Source: an uncultured Oscillospiraceae bacterium (GTDB taxonomy: Bacteria > Bacillota > Clostridia > Oscillospirales > Oscillospiraceae). From it: DNA of 61,079 nt. Position numbers and translations under genes: made by a program. Below, piece after piece: positions 7,161 to 14,910 of the stretch (the stretch's first letter is position 1; each line of letters begins with the position of its first letter). The DNA lies in NCBI GenBank assembly GCA_934622035.1, contig CAKTVG010000017.1:1-61079 (forward strand). Reading direction: 5' to 3'. A model generated the notes under the pieces. The model worked only from the letters and a program-made list of their open reading frames with translations, had not been told where the DNA came from and did not search any database.

Positions 7161-9023
7161 TCATTGGTCTGCATTCAGCGGCGTTTCCCAGTTGGCCGTC
7201 TGCGGCCAGCCGGTGGTGTCAAAGGAATCGCGAATGCAGTCGGAATAGTATTGCAGCTTGTGAATCAGACCGGGTGCGTCTTCGAAGATGAGAGACTCGG
7301 GGTCGGATGCGTATTCGAAAACGCGAGCGCGGTCTTCCGTGGGGAAGGTCATGGAGTAATCGTCGATGAAATAGGAATACCAGTTCCACGGCGCATCGCT
7401 GGGAAGATGGTCATAGGTATAGGTGTAGGAAAATCCTTCTGGCTGAAGGGAGAGCCATTCCTCTTCAGAGAAGAGAGCGCCGCTGCGGTGGTCGGCGTCG
7501 AAGGCCAGACGACCGTCAATGAGGTGGGAAAGCTCGTGGTGGAAGGTATCCGTGCCGCTGGAGAACAGGTCGGCAACGATCACATTGTCCTGCGCAAAGG
7601 CCAGGTAGCTCTGGTCACCGCCAAAGCCGTTGATCGTGGTGAGATTGCCAACCAGCTGAATCTGTACTCTGCCGTAGTGCCCATAGGCAAGCTGATCGAA
7701 AAAGCCGGCGGGATAGCAGGCAAGCGCCCACTCCAGCAGATGCAGGATATTCTCGATCGCATCGCGGTCCGTGACCTGCTCGGTGGAGAAGGAGTCGAAG
7801 GTCGTATCGCACTGATCCGCGATCAGAACCTCTACGCCGTAGCGGCTGGACAGCTCCTGCGCCCGCGCATAAAGATCGGCGTCGGCCGCCGTGCCCGCCG
7901 GGATGGCAGTGTATTCCGCATAGCTCTGCGAGGGCAGCGGTTCGCCCGTCATGCCGGGGGAGGTGTCCCAGAAGAGAAGACTGGCGTGGTTGTTATTGTC
8001 CGTGGTGAGCAGCAAGTAGCCACCCAGCGCTTCCTGCCAGAGAATGCCGGAGACATAGAGTCCGGAGAGCTTACAGCGGGAAATAAAGCTGAGATCGGTA
8101 TCGTAGAGCGTCAGCGTGCTGTCGTAGCCGGTGTGCAGAAGCTGCTGCGTGTCCTGCATGAGCGTGAGAGTGCCATCGTCTATGGTAAGTACCGCGGGCG
8201 CGTCCGTGCTGCCGTAATAGTACACGCTGTTATCCGCATAGGCGCTGGCAAGCCAGAATGCGCCGCTGCGGGCGGCATAGCTGAAATTCCCGGAAAACGG
8301 CGGGGAGATTACCGCGCCCGTGTCCAGCTCCAACGCGCCGTAGACGTATTTGAGCGTATCCAAATCCAGATAGCTCAGAGATATGTCAGAGCCGGACAAG
8401 AAAAAGCTGCTCTCTGCGGCGGACAGGGTCCGGAGAATCTCGCCCGTTTCGGCGGAGCAGACGCGCAGACCGTCAAAGTAACCGCACTGATAGACCGTTT
8501 TCAGGTCGCTGCCGAGATACCAGGCGTCCATGTCCGTTTCCAGGAGGTATTCCTTTTCCGTATTCAGAGCGGCGTTCAGAACGGTGATTTTGCCGGTGAA
8601 GTTATTGCAGACGGCGGCGTGCGTGCCGAGAACCTGAACGGAGGCTCCGTTGCCGATCGGCAGCGAGAGCGTCTTGAGGCTTTCTCCGCTTGTTCCGTCC
8701 AGGAGCACCAGCTCGACACTGGAATCTCCGTCGTTGGTGGTGGTTACCGCAGACAGCAGCAGGTTTTCACCGAAATGATACAGGCTGGGGTAGGTCTGCG
8801 CCTCCGCCGCCTCGTTGGGGATCTGCCAGAGAACGCCGCTGTCGCCGTAGGCAGTTTTGTTCTTAAGAAAGAGCGGCTCTTCCGGCGCGGCCGGCGCCGG
8901 TTCGGAGGACGAGGAGGGAAGCGATGCGGCGCTGCTCTCTTCGGGCGCGGACGGAAGGGCGCAGGCGCTCAGCAGCAGCGCAAGCGTCAACAGAAGAAAT
9001 AGAAATCGTTTCAGAGGAATCAC
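7161..9023 (-). CDS. Lipoprotein with predicted propeller and HExxH metallopeptidase domain
   Basis: About 620 residues. A lipoprotein signal (KRFLFLLLTLALLLSAC) puts the mature protein on the outer face of the membrane, followed by a Ser/Ala/Glu/Pro-rich linker (to about 55). Residues about 60-375 are strand-rich with repeated short blades, resembling a beta-propeller. Residues 496-500 are HELSH, a zincin motif, and PTEDRARVFEYA about 65 residues on offers glutamate 563 as third zinc ligand, a gluzincin-like spacing. The first in-frame initiator is GTG (9021-9023), but AAGGAG overlaps it; a CTG three codons in sits 8 bases behind that site and gives a standard signal peptide. Upstream of pepT. 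I do not recognise a named family. Confidence 0.7.
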   Translation of the reverse strand: MIPLKRFLFLLLTLALLLSACALPSAPEESSAASLPSSSSEPAPAAPEEPLFLKNKTAYGDSGVLWQIPNEAAEAQTYPSLYHFGENLLLSAVTTTNDGDSSVELVLLDGTSGESLKTLSLPIGNGASVQVLGTHAAVCNNFTGKITVLNAALNTEKEYLLETDMDAWYLGSDLKTVYQCGYFDGLRVCSAETGEILRTLSAAESSFFLSGSDISLSYLDLDTLKYVYGALELDTGAVISPPFSGNFSYAARSGAFWLASAYADNSVYYYGSTDAPAVLTIDDGTLTLMQDTQQLLHTGYDSTLTLYDTDLSFISRCKLSGLYVSGILWQEALGGYLLLTTDNNNHASLLFWDTSPGMTGEPLPSQSYAEYTAIPAGTAADADLYARAQELSSRYGVEVLIADQCDTTFDSFSTEQVTDRDAIENILHLLEWALACYPAGFFDQLAYGHYGRVQIQLVGNLTTINGFGGDQSYLAFAQDNVIVADLFSSGTDTFHHELSHLIDGRLAFDADHRSGALFSEEEWLSLQPEGFSYTYTYDHLPSDAPWNWYSYFIDDYSMTFPTEDRARVFEYASDPESLIFEDAPGLIHKLQYYSDCIRDSFDTTGWPQTANWETPLNADQ

Positions 9024-9072
9024 TCCTTTTTAGAGATTTGACGTTTTGCTGAATGAGTGGTTCCGATAAAAA

Positions 9073-9101
9073 GCTGCGGCCTGCCGAAACCGGCAGGCCG
9101 C
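9073..9101 (-). terminator. Terminator of ackA
   Basis: 11-bp stem 9076-9086 with 9091-9101 around an AAAC loop; on the minus strand it is followed by AGCTTTTTATC. Confidence 0.85.
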
Positions 9102-9108
9102 TTGAAAA

Positions 9109-10308
9109 TCAATGCTTGCAGAGCGCTGCGGTGTCCTGCGCGATCATGAGCTCCTCATTGGTGGGGATGACCCAAACCTTGACGCGGGAGTCGTCGGCAG
9201 AAATCAGAGCCTCTTCGCCGCGAACCTTGTTGCGTTCCGGGTCGAGCTTGACGCCGAGGAATTCCAGACCCTCGCAGATGGCGGCGCGGTTCGTGCAGCC
9301 GTTCTCGCCAACACCGGCCGTGAAGACCAGGCAGTCCAGACCGCCGAGCGCAGCGGCGTAGGCGCCGATATACTTGCGAACCTCGTAGCAGAACTTATCC
9401 AGCGCCAGCTGGCAGGCTTCATTGCCGTCCTTTGCACCGGCTTCCAGATCACGGAAGTCAGAGGACAGGCCGTTGGACAGCGCCAGAACGCCGGACTTCT
9501 TGTTGAGCATGGTCAGGCATTCGTCGGCGGTCATGTTGTACTTGTTCATGATGAACTGTGCAACGCAGGTGTCGATATCGCCCGCGCGGGTGCCCATGGG
9601 AACACCGGCCAGAGGGCTCAGACCCATGGAGGTATCCTGGCACTTGCCGTCTGCCACGGCGGAGAGGGAGGAGCCGTTGCCGAGGTGGCAGACGATGATC
9701 TTCAGCTCACTGGCGGGCTTGCCCATCAGCTCGATGGCGCGCTTGGAAACGAAGCGATGAGAGGTGCCGTGGAAGCCGTAGCGGCGCAGATGGTCGTTCT
9801 CATAGTATTCGGTGGGAATGGCATAGCGGTATGCCTTCGGCGGCATGGTCATGTGGAAAGCGGTGTCGAACACGGCGACCTGCGGGGTGCCGGGCATGAC
9901 CTTCTCGCAGGCCTCGATGCCCATGAGGTTGGCGGGGTTGTGCAGAGGGCCGAGGGGGATGCAGTCGCGGATGGCCTGCTTGCAGGCCTCGTCAATGATG
10001 CAGGACTCGATGAATTTGTCGCCGCCGTGCAGGACGCGATGGCCGACTGCGTCGATCTCATCGACGGATTTGATGACGCCGTATTCCGGATCGACCAGAA
10101 TGGACAGCACAGCCTCGATTGCCTCGGAATGGGAGGGCATGGGGATTTCGCGCACGACCTTGATGTCCTTTGCCGAAACCTTGTGCGTCAGGCGGCCGTC
10201 AATGTAGATGCGCTCGCACAGACCCTTGGCGAAGACCTCGCCGGTTTCCGGGTTCATGAGCTGGTACTTCAGAGAAGAGCTGCCTGCGTTGATGACAAGA
10301 ATGTTCAT
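9109..10308 (-). CDS. ackA: Acetate kinase
   Basis: 399 residues, the normal length. Converts acetyl phosphate and ADP to acetate and ATP in the cytoplasm, the energy-yielding end step of acetate fermentation. NAGSSSLKYQL at residues 7-17 is the phosphate-binding start of the acetate-kinase fold, HRVLHGGDKF near 90 is the active-site segment, and GFHGTSHRFV near 175 is the second signature. FTAGVGENG near 323 is the adenosine loop. The usual partner pta is not adjacent. It diverges from tmcAL, which also activates acetate, and has its own promoter and terminator, so it is probably transcribed alone. Confidence 0.97.
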   Translation of the reverse strand: MNILVINAGSSSLKYQLMNPETGEVFAKGLCERIYIDGRLTHKVSAKDIKVVREIPMPSHSEAIEAVLSILVDPEYGVIKSVDEIDAVGHRVLHGGDKFIESCIIDEACKQAIRDCIPLGPLHNPANLMGIEACEKVMPGTPQVAVFDTAFHMTMPPKAYRYAIPTEYYENDHLRRYGFHGTSHRFVSKRAIELMGKPASELKIIVCHLGNGSSLSAVADGKCQDTSMGLSPLAGVPMGTRAGDIDTCVAQFIMNKYNMTADECLTMLNKKSGVLALSNGLSSDFRDLEAGAKDGNEACQLALDKFCYEVRKYIGAYAAALGGLDCLVFTAGVGENGCTNRAAICEGLEFLGVKLDPERNKVRGEEALISADDSRVKVWVIPTNEELMIAQDTAALCKH

Positions 10309-10380
10309 GATGACTTCAACTCCTGTAAAAACTTGTTTCTATTTTTTTCATTTTGTGGTAGTATTAGCACATACAGACCT

Positions 10381-10409
10381 ATTCTATAATAGATTTGTCC
10401 GGGTGACAA
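10381..10409 (-). promoter_or_regulatory. Promoter for ackA
   Basis: Minus strand TTGTCA (10404-10409), 17-base spacer, TAGAAT (10381-10386), leader of about 70 bases. A TATAAT on the plus strand (10385-10390) overlaps it and may be the -10 of tmcAL, though no good -35 is seen for that. Confidence 0.6.
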
Positions 10410-10437
10410 GTGCTTTTTTGGAAATGGAGAGAATTTT

Positions 10438-11580
10438 GTGAAAAACGTCGGCATTCTCTGCGAATACAATCCCTTCCACAACGGCCATGCGCGGCAGCTT
10501 TCCCTAGTGCGCGAGACGGGCGGCGTCTGCGTCTGCCTGATGAGCGGAAACTATGTCCAGCGTGGGGAACCGGCAATTCTGGATAAGTGGACACGGGCGG
10601 AGGCCGCGCTGCGCTGCGGTGCGGACGTGGTGCTGGAGCTGCCCGTGGCCTATGCGCTGCGCTCCGCCGAGGGCTTTGCCGGCGGCGCGGTGGAGCTTTT
10701 TGACCGCATGGGCTGCATGGATGCCCTTTGCTTCGGCAGCGAGGAAGCAAGTCTGGACAAAATTATGTCAACTGCAAAGACGATGGAAACGCCTGCCTTT
10801 TCCGAAGCGCTGCGCGTGGAGCTGAGAAAGGGATTGTCCTTCCCGGCTGCGCGGCAGCGGGCGCTGGAGGCAATGGGGATGGAGGCGGCTGCCCTGGAAA
10901 GCCCCAATGCCATTCTGGCGGTGGAGTACTGTAAGGCGCTGCTGCGCCGCGAAAGCAGGATGGAGCCGATGCTGATCCACAGAAACGGGGATTATCACGG
11001 CGGCAGTACGCCGGATGCGCCCTCGGCATCCTTTCTGCGGGAGCAGAGCGACTGGCGGGGCTTTGTGCCGGAGGCGGCCTTTGACGTCTATGCCGATGCG
11101 CCGCGCTACACGGCGGCAGCAGGGGAACGGGCATGGCTGGCAAGGCTGCGCGCGATGGAGGAGGCGGAATTTGCCGGTCTGCCCTTCGGCACCGAGGGCC
11201 TTTGGCGCAAGGTGATGGCGGCCTGCCGCAGCGAGTGCTCCATAGCGGCAATCGCTGCGGCGGCGAAGTCCAAGCGTTATACGCATACGCGCCTGATGCG
11301 GATGCTTCTGTGCGCCTATCTCGGCATTTCCGGGGAAATGCTGATGCAGCCCGCGCCCTATGTCCGCGTCCTGGCAGTCAGCCAGCGGGGGCAGAGTGTC
11401 CTGCGCCGCGCGAAAAAGGAGGGGACGCTCCCGCTGTACCACACCGGCGAACGCGTCCCGCAGAGCGCTTACGCTGCGCTGGAGCGCCGGGCTGCGGATC
11501 TTTATGAGCTGTTCTGCATAAGCGGAGAAAATGCCGCCGGACGGGAAAATACCGCACGATTGCTGCGGGAACCGCATTGA
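10438..11580 (+). CDS. tmcAL: tRNA(Met) cytidine acetate ligase TmcAL (YlbM family)
   Basis: 380 residues with a GTG start 6 bases behind GGAGAG. The N-terminus shows the nucleotidyltransferase HIGH-like motif in CEYNPFHNGHARQL, as in all YlbM/TmcAL proteins. The family adenylates acetate with ATP and transfers the acetyl group to cytidine 34 in the wobble position of elongator tRNA-Met. It is slightly shorter than the B. subtilis protein. Divergent from ackA with about 130 bases between, an association seen in other Firmicutes and sensible since both enzymes handle acetate. Assignment is firm at family level. Confidence 0.9.
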   Translation: MKNVGILCEYNPFHNGHARQLSLVRETGGVCVCLMSGNYVQRGEPAILDKWTRAEAALRCGADVVLELPVAYALRSAEGFAGGAVELFDRMGCMDALCFGSEEASLDKIMSTAKTMETPAFSEALRVELRKGLSFPAARQRALEAMGMEAAALESPNAILAVEYCKALLRRESRMEPMLIHRNGDYHGGSTPDAPSASFLREQSDWRGFVPEAAFDVYADAPRYTAAAGERAWLARLRAMEEAEFAGLPFGTEGLWRKVMAACRSECSIAAIAAAAKSKRYTHTRLMRMLLCAYLGISGEMLMQPAPYVRVLAVSQRGQSVLRRAKKEGTLPLYHTGERVPQSAYAALERRAADLYELFCISGENAAGRENTARLLREPH

Positions 11581-11605
11581 CAAATATTTCCCGATATGGT
11601 ATTAC
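11577..11605 (+). promoter_or_regulatory. Promoter for the zinc-ribbon protein gene
   Basis: TTGACA (11577-11582, overlapping the tmcAL stop), 17-base spacer, TATTAC (11600-11605) preceded by TGG. Confidence 0.6.
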
Positions 11606-11637
11606 TATTATATAAAAAGAAAGAGGGGGACAAAACA

Positions 11638-12045
11638 ATGGCAATTAAGGTTCGGGGCAAGTGCTCCAAATGCGGACAGGTGACGGACGCGAATGGGAAT
11701 TACAGCTGCCCGAAGTGCGGCCAGCCGGTGAGCTTTGACGGCCTCGGTATGCTTCAGATTTACCGTAAGGGCTCTCCGATCGGCATCGCCATGGGCTTCG
11801 GCATCTACATCAACGGCCAGCCCTGGGGTCATCTTGCAAACAAGGAGAGCATCCGCATCCCGCTGCCCTTCGGCACCTACACGCTGCACCTGACCTGCGG
11901 AACGAACCGGCGCTGCAATGACCTGACCTTTACGCTCACACCGCAGGCGCCCTGCGCCTACGCCAAGGGGAGCATCAAGCCCGGCTTCTGGACGAATTCG
12001 ATGCTCATCGAGCCTGCGCAGCCCTCAGATATGCCGATGGAGTGA
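11638..12045 (+). CDS. Small zinc-ribbon plus beta-domain protein
   Basis: 135 residues, not recognised as a named protein. The first 25 residues form a zinc ribbon (CSKCG, then CPKCG). The remainder looks like a small all-beta domain with a PEGA-like pattern: INGQPWGHLANKES, PLPFGTYTLHLTCG, then a strand-rich end. No signal peptide or membrane segment, so it is probably cytosolic or associated with a partner. The start at 11638 follows GAGGGGG; an upstream ATG at 11596 lies over the -10 region and is unlikely. It has its own promoter. Role unknown; zinc-ribbon plus PEGA-like proteins in Clostridia are often uncharacterised. Confidence 0.7.
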   Translation: MAIKVRGKCSKCGQVTDANGNYSCPKCGQPVSFDGLGMLQIYRKGSPIGIAMGFGIYINGQPWGHLANKESIRIPLPFGTYTLHLTCGTNRRCNDLTFTLTPQAPCAYAKGSIKPGFWTNSMLIEPAQPSDMPME

Positions 12046-12093
12046 GCTTTCGACAGAAAGCCAAAGTTTCTTTCCCGGAATCGAAAAAAAAGC

Positions 12094-12122
12094 TTGCAAT
12101 CTGCGAAGCTTTGTGGTAAGAT
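12094..12122 (+). promoter_or_regulatory. Promoter for rpmE
   Basis: TTGCAA (12094-12099), 17-base spacer, TAAGAT (12117-12122) with TGG just before it. Confidence 0.6.
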
Positions 12123-12189
12123 AATCGGGCGATTGAAAATAAGAGGGGTATAACGCCCTTTTACGACTGAGAAGAAAGAGGTGAATGCA

Positions 12190-12390
12190 ATGAAGGAAGG
12201 AATCCATCCGAAGTACGAACAGACGACGATCAGATGCGCGTGCGGCGAGGTTATCGAGACCGGGTCCACCAAGAAGGACATCAAGGTTGAAATTTGCTCC
12301 AAGTGCCACCCTTTCTATACCGGCAAGCAGAAGCTGGTTGACACTGGTGGACGTGTTGACCGTTTCAACAAGAAATTCGGCCTGAAGTAA
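12190..12390 (+). CDS. rpmE: 50S ribosomal protein L31 (zinc-binding form)
   Basis: 66 residues. Contains CACGEV and ICSKCHPF, the four-cysteine zinc set of the C+ L31 paralogue, plus the conserved ending GGRVDRFNKKFGLK. It sits at the 50S-30S bridge. The ATG at 12190 is preferred over the in-frame GTG at 12181 because the GTG lies inside the AGAGGTG ribosome site. No zinc-independent paralogue is in the window. Own promoter and terminator. Confidence 0.97.
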   Translation: MKEGIHPKYEQTTIRCACGEVIETGSTKKDIKVEICSKCHPFYTGKQKLVDTGGRVDRFNKKFGLK

Positions 12391-12397
12391 TGAGTAA

Positions 12398-12428
12398 AGT
12401 TCGCATCGTACCGGTGCGAACTTTTTTC
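12398..12428 (+). terminator. Terminator of rpmE
   Basis: Stem AGTTCGCA (12398-12405) with TGCGAACT (12415-12422), then a run of T. Confidence 0.85.
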
Positions 12429-12457
12429 ATATTTTTGTCAAATGTTAGGAGATTGTG

Positions 12458-13729
12458 ATGAATCCAAACGATCGTGTGGTTTCGGAAAAGGCGATTCTGG
12501 TCGGGCTGAACGCCGACTGCTTCAAGCCGGAGGAGACTGCCACCGACGCTTCGCTGGAGGAGCTGGAGGCACTCCTGGAAACGGCGGGCGGCATCTGTGT
12601 GGCCAAGGTTCTGCAAAACCGCCATACGCCCGACCCGCACAGCTTCATCGGAGAGGGCAAGGCGGAGGAAATCCGTCAGTTGGTCGAAACGAGCGGCGCG
12701 ACGCTGCTGGTCTTCGATAACGATCTTTCCCCTGCACAGATCCGGTCGTTGGAGGAGCTCACCCAGGCGACTGTGCTCGACCGCAGCGCCCTGATTCTCG
12801 ATATTTTTGCCCAGCGGGCCAAGACGGCTGAGGGCCGCTTGCAGGTGGAGCTGGCGCAGTATCAGTATTTGCTGCCGAAGCTTTCCGGCATGGGCAAATC
12901 CATGTCCCGCCTTGGCGGCGGCATTGGCACGCGCGGCCCCGGCGAGTCCAAGCTGGAAACCGACCGCCGCCATATCCGCGAGCGGATCGACCGCCTGCGC
13001 GCGGAGCTTGCCGAGGTGCGCAAGGTGCGCGCCGTGCAGCGGGAACGCCGCATCAAAAACGCCATTCCCGTGGTTGCGTTGGTCGGCTATACCAACGCGG
13101 GAAAATCCACCCTCCTCAATCAGCTGACCGATGCCGGAATCCCGGCAAACAACCGCCTGTTTGACACGCTGGATACGACGACGCGCCGTTTGCGTGTCTC
13201 CGACCATCTGGAGATTCTGCTTTCGGATACCGTTGGTTTCATTGCCAAGCTGCCGCACGACCTGATTGAGGCGTTTAAGGCGACGATGGAGGAGCTGCAA
13301 TACGCAGATTTGCTCCTGCACGTCATCGATGCCTCCGATCCGGAGCGCGAGGCGCACATCCAGGTTGTGGACCGGCTGATTGAAAAGCTGGCCAAGCCCG
13401 GTGTGCCGGTGCTGCGCTGCTATAACAAGGCCGATCTGCTGGAGGACATTTCCGTCCTGCCCATCGGGGAGAAAAACGTGCCCATGTGCGCGCGCAGCGG
13501 CATCGGCATGGACGAGCTGCTCACCCGCATCGAAGAAACGCTTCTGGGACAGCTGCATCATACGACGCTGCTGCTGCCCTATGCGCAGGCAGGAATTCTG
13601 GAAATTCTGCACGATCAGGCGCAGGTGCTGCGCACGGAGTACGGCGCGGAGGGAATCGAGGTCGAGACGATCTGTAATTCTGAGCTTTTCGGCCGCTACC
13701 GCGGCTTTGTAAAGGAGCCAGAGGCATGA
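12458..13729 (+). CDS. hflX: GTPase HflX
   Basis: 423 residues. The N-terminal HflX domain is followed by the glycine-rich linker (GGGIGTRGPGESKLETDRR) that identifies the family, then the G domain: GYTNAGKST (G1), DTVGFI (G3) and NKAD (G4). HflX binds the 50S subunit and splits stalled or heat-damaged 70S ribosomes. TAGGAG lies 6 bases before ATG 12458; a GTG one codon upstream is less well spaced. First gene of a tightly packed run; its stop overlaps yigZ (ATGA). Confidence 0.95.
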   Translation: MNPNDRVVSEKAILVGLNADCFKPEETATDASLEELEALLETAGGICVAKVLQNRHTPDPHSFIGEGKAEEIRQLVETSGATLLVFDNDLSPAQIRSLEELTQATVLDRSALILDIFAQRAKTAEGRLQVELAQYQYLLPKLSGMGKSMSRLGGGIGTRGPGESKLETDRRHIRERIDRLRAELAEVRKVRAVQRERRIKNAIPVVALVGYTNAGKSTLLNQLTDAGIPANNRLFDTLDTTTRRLRVSDHLEILLSDTVGFIAKLPHDLIEAFKATMEELQYADLLLHVIDASDPEREAHIQVVDRLIEKLAKPGVPVLRCYNKADLLEDISVLPIGEKNVPMCARSGIGMDELLTRIEETLLGQLHHTTLLLPYAQAGILEILHDQAQVLRTEYGAEGIEVETICNSELFGRYRGFVKEPEA

Positions 13730-14364
13730 CGGAGTATCTGATTCCCGCAAAGGACGCGGATGCTGAGTTTATTGAGCGCCGTTCCCGCTTTATCGGACAT
13801 ATATTCTGCACAGACACGGAGGAACAGGCGCTTGCACGCCTGAAGCAGATGCGCGAGACCTATTGGGACGCTACGCACAATGTCTATGCCTACATCATCA
13901 AGGACGGCCCTACACGCTTCTCCGATGACGGAGAACCGGGCGGCACGGCGGGTATGCCGGTGCTTCAGGTTTTGCAGAGAGAAGAAATCTATAACGTGAC
14001 CTGCGTGGTCACACGCTATTTTGGCGGCATCCTGCTGGGTGCGGGCGGGCTGGTTCGTGCCTATGCCCACAGCGCCAAGCTGACGCTGGACACCGCCGGA
14101 CGCGCCATGAAGCGCGTCTGGACGCGGGTGTATCTGCCCTGCCCCTACAGCTGGTACGAGCGGCTGCGGCTGGAGGTTGCGGCCTTCGGCGGCATTGTGC
14201 AGAACGTGGAATTCGGCGCGGACGTCAGCTTCGACCTGCTGCTGCCGCAGATTCAGGTGACCGCTTTTCTGGATCATGTCTATGACCTTTCCGCCGGTAC
14301 CATCGAGGGAATCACCGGCGAAAACGAATACCGCGCATTTCCACTGACAGGAGCCAATCAATGA
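13726..14364 (+). CDS. yigZ: YigZ/IMPACT family protein
   Basis: 212 residues. The N-terminal UPF0029/IMPACT domain shows RRSRFIGH, SDDGEPGGTAGMP and VVTRYFGGILLGAGGL, the family hallmarks; the C-terminal domain (about 140-205) has the DUF1949 ferredoxin-like fold. Related proteins relate to translation control in eukaryotes (IMPACT/YIH1), but the bacterial role is not established. The start overlaps the hflX stop by 4 bases and the end overlaps the transposase-like frame by 4 bases. Confidence 0.92.
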   Translation: MTEYLIPAKDADAEFIERRSRFIGHIFCTDTEEQALARLKQMRETYWDATHNVYAYIIKDGPTRFSDDGEPGGTAGMPVLQVLQREEIYNVTCVVTRYFGGILLGAGGLVRAYAHSAKLTLDTAGRAMKRVWTRVYLPCPYSWYERLRLEVAAFGGIVQNVEFGADVSFDLLLPQIQVTAFLDHVYDLSAGTIEGITGENEYRAFPLTGANQ

Positions 14365-14624
14365 GTGCCGCGGTGCCGCAGCGCATCCCGCATCGGCTGA
14401 AGCATTATGATTATGCAGAGAGCGGCGCGTATTTTATCACATTTTGCTGCTATGGCAGACAGGCTATTTTGGGCGAAATCCGAGATCAATCAGTGGTACT
14501 GAATTATCTTGGGAGAATCGACCATAAGCAGATTGATAGAACCAACTATCTCCGCAGAAATGCCGGAGTTGAGATCACAAAGTATGTGGTTATGCCGAAC
14601 CATGTACATCTTTTGATTGATCTT

Positions 14625-14650
14625 GTAGGGTCACGGCGTGCCGTGACCGC
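14625..14650. repeat. REP-like palindrome, copy 1 (inside the RAYT gene)
   Basis: GTAGGG followed by a 9-bp stem (14629-14637 with 14640-14648) with a two-base loop. Brings the in-frame stop just downstream. Confidence 0.8.
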
Positions 14651-14750
14651 AGGATGAGAGGCATTTGGAAGCCCTACAAAGAATACAATACCGACGATAA
14701 TCCGGGCCTTGAAAAGCTCTGTAACGAGAGAGGCCCGAACGGTACAGGTT

Positions 14751-14777
14751 GGCGGCCACGGCACGCCGTGGCCCTAC
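14751..14777. repeat. REP-like palindrome, copy 2, inverted
   Basis: Reverse complement of copy 1 over 26 bases with two differences, which are compensatory (the T-A pair of copy 1 is a C-G pair here). Stem 14754-14762 with 14765-14773, ending CCCTAC. With copy 1 it forms a head-to-head pair about 100 bp apart, the layout of a REPIN. Confidence 0.8.
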
Positions 14778-14910
14778 GACCTGTGGCAGAGCGGGTACTA
14801 TGACCATGTTATCAGGTGCCGACAGGAATATTTGCGCGTTTGGCAGTACATAGAGGAGAATCCTGCCAAGTGGTGCGAAGATCGCTATTATATGGAAGGA
14901 GCGTGCCGTC

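Noticed and set aside
6021..9002. 993-codon plus-strand frame
   Set aside because: Antisense to pepT and the metallopeptidase lipoprotein; no motifs, no start signals.
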